Shown: one piece after another, positions 1-5,578 of the stretch
Position numbering within the stretch: position 1 is the first letter of the stretch
Layout: each line of letters begins with the position of its first letter
Assembly: GCA_903886985.1 (NCBI GenBank)
Contig: CAISOI010000193.1
Span: forward strand, 1 to 7,974
DNA: 7,974 bases
Source: an uncultured Chthonomonas sp.
GTDB taxonomy: Bacteria > Armatimonadota > Chthonomonadetes > Chthonomonadales > CAJBBX01
Direction of reading: 5' to 3'
The notes under the pieces: generated by a model
Told to the model about the DNA's origin: nothing
The model's input: the letters and a program-made list of their open reading frames with translations, nothing else
Database searches by the model: none
Translations under genes and position numbers: made by a program

Positions 1-276
1 AGCCGTCGAGGTTTTGAAATTGATGGCTGCCACTTTTCACATATTATCGATCCGCGCACCGGTTACCCGGTCAACCACATTGTAAGCGCGACGGTAATTG
101 CAGACAATTGTATGACTGCAGATATCGCAGCAACATGTTTAAGTGTGATGTCTGCGGATCAAGGAACGATATTCATCGAATCGATTGAGAATGTGCAGTA
201 CCTGCTAATCTCTGAGGATGGCAGTATCAGGCAAAGCCAGAATTGGCGGGGAAATACGTCGATTGCGCACGATTAG
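1..276 (+). CDS. apbE: FAD:protein FMN transferase (ApbE), C-terminal part, cut by the window edge
   Basis: This is the last 91 residues of an ApbE-family enzyme, which takes FMN from FAD and joins it to a Ser/Thr of exported proteins in a Mg-dependent reaction outside the cytoplasmic membrane. Frame 1 is open from base 1 and stops at TAG 274-276. The visible piece has the family motif HIIDPRTGYPV (residues 14-24 of the fragment). It also has the block NCMTADIAATCLSVM, whose Asp41 and Thr45 have the D-x3-T spacing of the Mg-binding pair in known ApbE enzymes. The N-terminal half, including the FAD-binding part and any lipoprotein signal, lies outside the window. The next gene starts 49 bp downstream and encodes a likely substrate, so the enzyme probably modifies its neighbour. 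Family assignment is firm; the substrate is inferred. Confidence 0.93.
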   Translation, partial: SRRGFEIDGCHFSHIIDPRTGYPVNHIVSATVIADNCMTADIAATCLSVMSADQGTIFIESIENVQYLLISEDGSIRQSQNWRGNTSIAHD

Positions 277-312
277 ACAATGGAGAGAAGTCAGCACGGC
301 CACTTTGTTTTT

Positions 313-320
313 AAGGAGAT
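313..320 (+). promoter_or_regulatory. Shine-Dalgarno AAGGAGAT fixing the TTG start at 326
   Basis: AAGGAGAT is a near-perfect ribosome binding site ending 5 nt before TTG 326-328. An upstream in-frame start at 218 lies inside apbE and would put 36 residues in front of the Tat signal. This site decides the start of the DUF2271 gene. Confidence 0.85.
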
Positions 321-325
321 CCAAG

Positions 326-925
326 TTGAAAGATAGTACTGCAAGGTTTTCTCGTCGTTCCGTTATAGGACGATTTCTCGTTACAGCCACGTCCCTTTTC
401 TCTGCACCTACCTATTCCAAAGCAATGGGCAATAATGCCGCCAAAAAGTGGGATGAGAAGTTCGAAGTTTCAGTCGATTTCGAAATAGCAGCCCAAGATG
501 GTTTTCGCGCCCGCAGGCCATATGTCGCGGTTTTCGTCGAAGATAAGGCCGGAAAGATTGTTAAAACGCTCAACATCTTTGTTCAGACATCTCGCCGTGG
601 TCCGCGATGGATTCCAGATCTTCGCAGATGGTACAGGGACGATCAAGATCGCTTAAGAACGCCCGGTGCTCAAGACTTAATATCTACAGTCTCCTCTGCT
701 ACCCGAATGCCGGGAAAATACAACGTCATCTGGAATGGCAAGGATGATAGCAACAAACTTGTCGACCAAGGTGATTACACGATCTATGTTGAAGCCGCAC
801 GCGAGCACGGCTCTTATCAACTGATGAAGGCGGTAGTGAATGCTGGCGTAAAACCAGCCACCGTCATTGTTGAGGGAAACCTTGAAATCAAGGGAGCCAC
901 GGTTGAATACCGAAAGCGAAAATAA
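326..925 (+). CDS. DUF2271 protein with Tat signal and flavinylation-like site
   Basis: This is a 199-residue exported protein of the DUF2271 family, members of which occur next to ApbE and PepSY proteins and are thought to carry covalent FMN. The chosen start is TTG 326 because of the strong Shine-Dalgarno just before it. It gives a Tat-type leader with SRRSVIG at residues 9-15, a short hydrophobic stretch (about 16-28) and a likely cut near residues 28-34. The DUF2271 core shows RRPYVAVFVEDKAGKIVKTL (63-82) and RWIPDLRRWYR (94-104). Residues 120-126 are STVSSAT followed by RMPG. This matches the ApbE target pattern D-x-x-[ST]-[GAS]-A-T at every position except the first, where Ser replaces Asp; Thr126 would be the FMN acceptor. 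The C-terminal part (VIWNGKDD, DQGDYTIYVEAAREHG) looks like an Ig-type beta domain. The 3' end overlaps the next gene by 23 bp. Family is well supported; the redox role is inferred. Confidence 0.85.
   Translation: MKDSTARFSRRSVIGRFLVTATSLFSAPTYSKAMGNNAAKKWDEKFEVSVDFEIAAQDGFRARRPYVAVFVEDKAGKIVKTLNIFVQTSRRGPRWIPDLRRWYRDDQDRLRTPGAQDLISTVSSATRMPGKYNVIWNGKDDSNKLVDQGDYTIYVEAAREHGSYQLMKAVVNAGVKPATVIVEGNLEIKGATVEYRKRK
890..896 (+). promoter_or_regulatory. Shine-Dalgarno AAGGGAG inside DUF2271, for the TTG start at 903
   Basis: AAGGGAG lies within the last codons of the DUF2271 gene, 6 nt before TTG 903. The in-frame TTG at 867 has no such site, so 903 is preferred for the PepSY gene. The two genes overlap by 23 bp, which suggests translational coupling. 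Confidence 0.7.
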
Positions 926-1529
926 ACAAACCGTTCGCCGTGCCCGGCCCCTAAAATTAAGAGTCCACCACGTGTTGCGCTGGCTGCACATTTATCTTTC
1001 TATGATCAGCCTGTTGATTGTGCTCTTTTTTTCGCTGACGGGCGTCACCTTGAATCATCCAGAGTGGTCATTTGGAACCAGAGAAACGAAGAGAGAAGTA
1101 GAAGGCAAATTCCCAACGAACTGGAAAAATGCCGGTGGACCAGATTGGTTCGTCGTAGCAGAATATCTAAGAACGACCTACAATTTACGCGGACAAGTGA
1201 AAGACAATCATTCAGATGATCGTGAAGGCTCACTCGCTTTCAAGGCTCCCGGCTATTCCGCTGATTGTTTCTTTGACACGCGAACCGGTGGCTATACGAT
1301 GTCGATCAGTTCTCAGGGACCACTTAATCTGTTAAATGATCTTCATCGAGGGAGAGATACCGCCCGGGCGTGGAACTGGACCGTAGATGCTTCCGCGGTA
1401 ATTTTGATCTTGGTCTCTCTTACCGGTCTAGGCATTACGTTTTTTCTGCTTAAGCTGCGAAGGTCTGCGCTCATTTGGGCTGGGGTGGGATGCTTGTTGA
1501 CCTGGATATTGATGCGAATTGCCGGGTGA
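903..1529 (+). CDS. PepSY-type transmembrane protein
   Basis: This 208-residue membrane protein resembles the PepSY_TM-like family. After a basic N-terminus (RRARPLKLR) comes a first helix at about 28-48, starting with the typical RWLHIYLS and ending SLTGVTLNHPEW. An outside domain of roughly 110 residues follows and contains DTRTGGYTM (125-133), like the D-x-x-T-G turn of PepSY domains. Then come LNDLHRGRD (144-152), a second helix (about 163-183, VSLTGLGITFFLLKLRR) and a third (about 188-206). His30, His52 and His148 sit at or near the ends of the membrane segments and could bind haem, as proposed for PepSY-family reductases; this is not proven by sequence. It is the third gene of the apbE-DUF2271-PepSY set and could pass electrons across the membrane to the flavin-bearing neighbour. 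TTG 903 is chosen from its Shine-Dalgarno; TTG 867 is the alternative. Confidence 0.85.
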   Translation: MNTESENKQTVRRARPLKLRVHHVLRWLHIYLSMISLLIVLFFSLTGVTLNHPEWSFGTRETKREVEGKFPTNWKNAGGPDWFVVAEYLRTTYNLRGQVKDNHSDDREGSLAFKAPGYSADCFFDTRTGGYTMSISSQGPLNLLNDLHRGRDTARAWNWTVDASAVILILVSLTGLGITFFLLKLRRSALIWAGVGCLLTWILMRIAG

Positions 1530-1556
1530 CCCCCTGCAAAATTTTCCACAAAGAGT

Positions 1557-1586
1557 GAGGGGGAACCAAAATGATGGTTCCCCCTC
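1557..1586. terminator. Hairpin between convergent genes, likely two-way terminator
   Basis: GAGGGGGAACC (1557-1567) pairs perfectly with GGTTCCCCCTC (1576-1586) across an 8-nt loop. It lies 27 bp after the PepSY stop and 24 bp before the end of the lipoprotein gene on the other strand. The T-rich tails are modest in both directions (TTACTTT on +, CTCTTTG on -), so it may be only moderately efficient or may mainly protect 3' ends. Confidence 0.75.
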
Positions 1587-1610
1587 TTACTTTAACATCA
1601 ATGTATCTAC

Positions 1611-1823
1611 TTACTTATTAGGCGATGGTGAAGAACCCTTCGGATTCGCACCTGTCGGCTGCGCTACCCCACCATGTGGACCAGGTGGTGGCGGAGCATT
1701 CTTTTCAGCTTCTGTTGGTTTAGGACCACATCCCGCAATAGCAATAACTGCGAGAAGAGCTGCGACCAACGATGCACCACGAACATAGCTCTTCATTTTT
1801 TGGTTATCCAATGTTGTTACCAT
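1611..1823 (-). CDS. Small Pro/Gly-rich lipoprotein
   Basis: A 70-residue protein with a hydrophobic signal and a lipobox (VIAIAGC, Cys32) typical of signal peptidase II substrates. After the cysteine only 39 residues remain. These are polar and rich in Pro and Gly (APPPPGPHGG, SSPSPNK) and are probably unstructured. The Gly after Cys gives no inner-membrane retention signal, so the outer membrane is plausible if the organism has one. ATG 1823 is taken because AAGGAT (1828-1833) lies 4 nt before it and overlaps the stop codon of the prepilin gene. ATG 1796, nine codons later, would give a more standard signal peptide (MKSYVRGASL) but has only a weak GGAT. It sits 8 bp after the prepilin gene and was probably co-transcribed with it. 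I recognise no family or function. Confidence 0.75.
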   Translation of the reverse strand: MVTTLDNQKMKSYVRGASLVAALLAVIAIAGCGPKPTEAEKNAPPPPGPHGGVAQPTGANPKGSSPSPNK

Positions 1824-1831
1824 TCTTATCC

Positions 1832-2572
1832 TTATGGCTCTGTTGCGCCTGGATAGACAATTGGTCTCTGTCGATTGTCGCTCCAGTTGGACGGCATTCG
1901 CATACTGACGATCCTGTCTTTCGGAATAAACTTCGCGTGACCGTCAGCGTATCCAATGTTGGTTCCACTGTGGTTTGGCATCCATGGATTCCATGTACCG
2001 TATCGAATTCGGTTAAGACCATCCTGCTTGTTTCCAGCATAGGTGGCAGGACCTGCGGTCTCCCAGTCGTTATAGATCCCACTAGACCAGCACTCTGAAA
2101 TTACAGATACTGACGAAGGACCACCGGGTGCATTACCAAGTTGGGAAAGCGTAGTCCATCCCTGATAGGAGTTGTACATATACTCGTTATAACAATAACT
2201 TGTACCCTGTTGGCCGCTCCATCGGTCGTTATCTGTACCGCTGGGGCATTGTAAAATTTGTTTGTTTTTGATGTATGGCTGTACCGCTACAGTGAATACT
2301 CCCGTCCAGTCGACTGATCCTGGCCAAACGGTCCAGGGCCATCCTTCGGTTCCGGCGGTATTACCGAATTTGATTCCGGGGAACGTTTCATCATAATCTT
2401 GGGCATACATCATCATGCCAGTACCAATCTGTTTAATGTTAGATAAGCAACTGGTCTTTCGGGCAGCTTCTCGCGCTTGTGCGAAAACGGGGAATAGAAT
2501 AGCTGCAAGGATTGCAATAATTGCAATCACTACAAGCAATTCAATGAGCGTAAAGGCTCGTTTGTGTTGCAT
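1832..2572 (-). CDS. Prepilin-type secreted protein, DUF1559 / H-X9-DG-like
   Basis: A 246-residue protein beginning with a type IV prepilin-like leader: MQHKRA, then FTLIELLVVIAII with Glu at mature position +5. Cleavage and methylation are expected between Ala6 and Phe7 (Ala is allowed in place of the usual Gly). The hydrophobic helix runs to about residue 27, followed by FPVFAQAREAARKTSCLSN and MMYAQDYDETFP. The C-terminal part has the family's histidine-DG signature, HSGTNIGYADGH (201-212), but with 8 rather than 9 residues between His and Asp-Gly. Four cysteines (42, 109, 127, 161) lie in the exported part. It belongs to the large, often multi-copy pseudopilin-like family of Armatimonadota and Planctomycetota, whose role is not settled; a surface or secretion-system component is the usual guess. 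The ATG start has a strong AAAGGAG. The small lipoprotein gene follows directly. Confidence 0.92.
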   Translation of the reverse strand: MQHKRAFTLIELLVVIAIIAILAAILFPVFAQAREAARKTSCLSNIKQIGTGMMMYAQDYDETFPGIKFGNTAGTEGWPWTVWPGSVDWTGVFTVAVQPYIKNKQILQCPSGTDNDRWSGQQGTSYCYNEYMYNSYQGWTTLSQLGNAPGGPSSVSVISECWSSGIYNDWETAGPATYAGNKQDGLNRIRYGTWNPWMPNHSGTNIGYADGHAKFIPKDRIVSMRMPSNWSDNRQRPIVYPGATEP

Positions 2573-2580
2573 GGGTAGTT

Positions 2581-2587
2581 CTCCTTT
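2581..2587 (-). promoter_or_regulatory. Shine-Dalgarno AAAGGAG of the prepilin gene
   Basis: On the minus strand AAAGGAG lies 8 nt before ATG 2572 and confirms the start of the prepilin gene. Confidence 0.8.
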
Positions 2588-2796
2588 GATCTACAATGGT
2601 TATTAGCTGTATTTCCTACCAAAAGAGCACCGTTGGTCTATCAGAGGTCAATATGAGTATACAGGTTTGTCTTCAAAAATTCCTTAATCCCTGCTTAATT
2701 TTCTTTAAGACATCATAATACTTAACAAAATGACTCTATCGACACCGGTAAATTCAGATTTCGTGCCATTCGTACTTGAATCGGATCAAATACCAC

Positions 2797-2837
2797 AAAA
2801 AAAATAACCGTCCTCCCCAGAGTTGGAGAAGACGGTT
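2797..2837 (-). terminator. Rho-independent terminator of hppA
   Basis: Read on the minus strand: AACCGTC, TT bulge, CTCC, an 8-nt loop, then GGAG and GACGGTT. This gives an 11-bp stem with one 2-nt bulge, followed by A and eight T. It starts 18 bp after the hppA stop codon and separates hppA from the prepilin operon downstream. This is the clearest terminator in the window. Confidence 0.93.
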
Positions 2838-2855
2838 AATTGTGGAATTGTAAGA

Positions 2856-5426
2856 CTATTTCGCCTCTGTACCGCCAATTCGCATCTTGTAGAAGCTGCG
2901 GTATACAAAGACTAACATTAGCACGAAGAGGGGCGCGGCTGCCATAAGTCTTACCTGCTGTGAAAGCTGTTCCGCTAATTCCACTGCCAACAGTCCAAAG
3001 AGCGTGGTGAATTTGATGACCGGGTTCATTGCAACGCTGGAAGTGTCCTTGAACGGATCGCCCACTGTATCGCCAACAACCGTTGCATCGTGCAAAGGCG
3101 TGTTCTTCTCTTTCAACTCTACTTCTACGATTTTCTTAGCATTGTCCCATGCTCCGCCAGCGTTTGCCATGAAGAGCGCCTGGAACAGTCCAAAAAGAGC
3201 AATAGATATCAAGTAACCAATAAAGAAGAAAGACTCAAGACAGGCAAACGCCAACGTCCCAAAGAAGATGGTCATGAAGATGTTAATCATGCCTTTTTGA
3301 GCATAGATGGTACATATCTCGACGACCTTCTTACTGTCTTCGATGCTTGCCTTTGTTTCGCCGTCCAACTTGATGTTCGCTTTAATGAACTCGACTGCAC
3401 GGTAGGCACCTGTAGTAACTGCCTGTGTGCTCGCACCGGTAAACCAATATATGACACTTCCGCCAGCAATTAAGCCCAGCAAGAACGGAGGGTGCAGGAT
3501 CGAAAGCTTCTCTAAACCGGTGGTAAGACTATGCGTCAGCATAACGATTATACTAAAGATCATCGTTGTAGAGCCAACTACCGCAGTGCCGATAAGCACA
3601 GGTTTAGCAGTTGCCTTGAAAGTATTACCTGCGCCGTCATTTGCTTCCAGGTTATGCTTGGCTCGAGCAAAATTGACGTCAATGTCATAGTCTTTCTTCA
3701 ACTCTGCTTCAATACCGGGTATTGCTTCAATGGTACTCAACTCGTATACGGACTGAGCATTATCAGTTACCGGACCGTAACTATCAACTGCAATTGTAAC
3801 AGGTCCCATTCCGAGGAAACCGAACGCTACCAGTCCAAATGCAAATACCGCGGAGGTATCCATACCGTTAACCATCATGAGAGCACCAACGCCCTGCCTG
3901 CTCACTAACCAGGCACTTCCCATTAGGACAATGAGGGTGATACCCATCCAGAATGCGCTGAAGTTGCCAGCCGTTAGCCCGGACAAGATATTAAGAGATG
4001 CCCCGCCCTCTCTCGAGGAAATAACGACCTCTTTCACGTGTGCGGACTCAGTTGACGTGAACAGTTTGACAAGTTCTGGAATAACCGCTCCAGCAAGTGT
4101 TCCGCAGGTGATAATAACGCTCAATTTCCACCAGAGCGTTCCATCACCCAGCGGCAAAATCAGGAACCAGGATGCAGCAAAGGTTGCGGCAATCGAGATA
4201 AATGACGTGAGCCATACAAGGTTTGTCAGTGGCTTTTCGTAGTTGAACTCGTCCATATTTTCATATTTGGCTTTTGCAAACGCTTCGTTTACAAAATAGG
4301 CGAGCGCGCTTGCAATTACCATAACGATGCGCATAACGAATATCCAAACCAACAGTTGCACTTGTACGCTTGTATCTTTTACTGCCAGAAGGATAAAAGA
4401 GATAAGTGCAACTCCCGTCACCCCATAGGTCTCAAATCCGTCTGCAGAAGGTCCAACGGAGTCGCCTGCGTTGTCACCCGTACAATCGGCTATTACTCCC
4501 GGGTTGCGAGCATCGTCTTCCTTGATTTTGAAAACAATCTTCATCAAGTCAGAGCCGATATCTGCAATCTTCGTAAAGATTCCACCAGCAATTCTCAATG
4601 CGCTGGCACCAAGGCTCTCACCAATTGCAAATCCGATGAAACACGGACCCGCATAATCTCCCGGAATAAAGAGGAGAATGCACAACATGATAAAGAGTTC
4701 GACGGAGATAAGCAGCATACCGATGCTGATACCCGCCTTTAGCGGAATAGCATAACACGGGAACGGCTTCCCACGAAGAGAAGCAAACGCTGCTCGTGAG
4801 TTTGCATAGGTATTCACTCTAATACCGAACCACGCCACTCCTGCGCTGCCTGCAATCCCGACTAATGAGAAGGCGAGAATGATTGCAACCTGCATCGTTT
4901 TGCCAGTAGCGAAATAGTGCTGACCATAGCCAAAGTATATGACAATGATAGAACCAATGAATAGTTCCAGGAATGCGATAAATTTAATCTGGGTTCTGAG
5001 ATACGTCTTACAAGTTTCATAAATCAATTCGCTTATCTCAAGCATTGATTTATGAACAGGAGCTGCTTTTAATTGCGTGGAGATTATAAGACCGAAAACC
5101 ATTCCCAAAAGTGAGATAAGAATCCCGCCTAAAAGAAGTGTAGAGCCTGGCATTCCGTGAAAGGATGCCGTGGAAGAATTCCACAGAGAAGGGACCACAA
5201 GGTCCGCTTCACCCCTCGTTTCGCCCTGAGCTAGAGAGGACAGGGGTAATAAGGAGAGCATAACAATTGAGAAAAGCGCGGTACAAATGCCGCGCATCTG
5301 TGCAGTTATAAGATTCATAGTTCCAATCGATACGATCGTAGAAGCCTTATGAAGGCATGGCGTCGGCTCAAATTCGAGCGGAGCTTGCGGATGGGAGAGA
5401 ACAGTCATTGTTCCTCTGCAACGCAT
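2856..5426 (-). CDS. hppA: Membrane-bound ion-pumping pyrophosphatase
   Basis: This 856-residue integral membrane enzyme splits PPi to two phosphates and uses the energy to pump H+ (or Na+) across the membrane. About 16 helices are expected. The PPi/Mg sites are visible: ADIGSDLMK (288-296), EDDARNPGVIADCTGDNAGD (303-322), DSYGPVTDNAQ (548-558), NAGGAWDNAKK (755-765) and GDTVGDPFKDTSS (785-797). The wording DCTGDNAGDSVGPSADGFETYG, instead of the plant/Rhodospirillum DNVGDNVGDCAGMAADLFE, puts it in a separate bacterial branch. Lys604 in GNTFKATAK sits where K+-independent enzymes have Lys and K+-dependent ones Ala, so K+ independence is likely. ATG 5426 has a strong AAGGAG 9 nt upstream. However, the first 36 residues are polar and unlike the family, and a signal-peptide-like stretch (LFSIVMLSLLPLSSLAQ) follows Met37 (ATG 5318) and Met44. 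It has its own promoter and terminator and is probably monocistronic. Pumped ion not determined from sequence. Confidence 0.95.
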   Translation of the reverse strand: MRCRGTMTVLSHPQAPLEFEPTPCLHKASTIVSIGTMNLITAQMRGICTALFSIVMLSLLPLSSLAQGETRGEADLVVPSLWNSSTASFHGMPGSTLLLGGILISLLGMVFGLIISTQLKAAPVHKSMLEISELIYETCKTYLRTQIKFIAFLELFIGSIIVIYFGYGQHYFATGKTMQVAIILAFSLVGIAGSAGVAWFGIRVNTYANSRAAFASLRGKPFPCYAIPLKAGISIGMLLISVELFIMLCILLFIPGDYAGPCFIGFAIGESLGASALRIAGGIFTKIADIGSDLMKIVFKIKEDDARNPGVIADCTGDNAGDSVGPSADGFETYGVTGVALISFILLAVKDTSVQVQLLVWIFVMRIVMVIASALAYFVNEAFAKAKYENMDEFNYEKPLTNLVWLTSFISIAATFAASWFLILPLGDGTLWWKLSVIITCGTLAGAVIPELVKLFTSTESAHVKEVVISSREGGASLNILSGLTAGNFSAFWMGITLIVLMGSAWLVSRQGVGALMMVNGMDTSAVFAFGLVAFGFLGMGPVTIAVDSYGPVTDNAQSVYELSTIEAIPGIEAELKKDYDIDVNFARAKHNLEANDGAGNTFKATAKPVLIGTAVVGSTTMIFSIIVMLTHSLTTGLEKLSILHPPFLLGLIAGGSVIYWFTGASTQAVTTGAYRAVEFIKANIKLDGETKASIEDSKKVVEICTIYAQKGMINIFMTIFFGTLAFACLESFFFIGYLISIALFGLFQALFMANAGGAWDNAKKIVEVELKEKNTPLHDATVVGDTVGDPFKDTSSVAMNPVIKFTTLFGLLAVELAEQLSQQVRLMAAAPLFVLMLVFVYRSFYKMRIGGTEAK

Positions 5427-5435
5427 GTTTTGCGT

Positions 5436-5441
5436 CTCCTT
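5436..5441 (-). promoter_or_regulatory. Shine-Dalgarno AAGGAG of hppA
   Basis: On the minus strand AAGGAG lies 9 nt before ATG 5426. It is the only good ribosome binding site near the gene start; ATG 5318 has only GGAA. It is the main reason for keeping the long N-terminus. Confidence 0.7.
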
Positions 5442-5461
5442 AAGAACGATTTTTCGCTGGC

Positions 5462-5493
5462 ACAGACTGCAACGTTTTCCGCACGCAGCCTGC
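5462..5493 (-). other. Possible hairpin in the hppA 5' leader
   Basis: In the predicted leader RNA, GCAGGCTGC pairs with GCAGTCTGT (9 pairs, two of them G-U) around a 14-nt loop. It lies between the predicted transcription start near 5500 and the ribosome binding site, in a leader of about 75 nt. It matches no riboswitch I recognise. It could be a leader structure that affects stability or translation, or chance. Confidence 0.3.
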
Positions 5494-5507
5494 CCGGGTA
5501 ATTAGCA

Positions 5508-5537
5508 ATAATAACTGATTAAACAGGACCATGTCAA
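5508..5537 (-). promoter_or_regulatory. Sigma-70-type promoter of hppA
   Basis: Read on the minus strand: TTGACA (5537-5532, perfect -35), an 18-nt spacer, then TATTAT (5513-5508, one mismatch to TATAAT). Transcription should start near 5500, giving a leader of about 75 nt. It lies between the PHP gene stop and the hppA start. Confidence 0.8.
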
Positions 5538-5540
5538 GCA

Positions 5541-5556
5541 TGATTGTGAACAATCA
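5541..5556. promoter_or_regulatory. Palindrome next to the hppA promoter, operator candidate
   Basis: TGATTGT-GA-ACAATCA is a perfect 7-bp inverted repeat with a 2-bp centre. It sits 3 bp upstream of the -35 hexamer, centred near -48 from the predicted start. Size, symmetry and place fit a dimeric regulator of the HTH or CRP/FNR type acting on hppA, but the regulator is unknown. It also lies just after the PHP gene, but low GC and lack of a T tract make it a poor terminator. Confidence 0.55.
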
Positions 5557-5578
5557 CACAATGTTGACTCCCCAATAA

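Noticed and set aside
218..325. Upstream in-frame start for the DUF2271 gene at 218
   Set aside because: It overlaps apbE by 59 bp, has no ribosome binding site, and would bury the Tat motif after 36 extra residues.
893..913. Second GAT-ending motif (LEIKGAT) near the C-terminus of DUF2271 as the flavin site
   Set aside because: It lacks both the Asp and the Ser/Thr of the pattern and lies at the extreme C-terminus; STVSSAT followed by R-x-PG fits the family position better.
2656..2661. TATACT on the minus strand as the -10 box of the prepilin gene
   Set aside because: No acceptable -35 at 16-18 bp (AGGAAT at 17); TTGAAG is only 9 bp away. Too weak to list as a promoter.
3004..4742. Several + strand ORFs of 60-128 codons opposite hppA
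   Set aside because: They are antisense to a long, strongly conserved gene and have no recognisable domains or good starts.
5427..5507. Fluoride or other known riboswitch in the hppA leader
   Set aside because: I looked for the conserved elements of known classes and did not find them; only a generic hairpin is visible.
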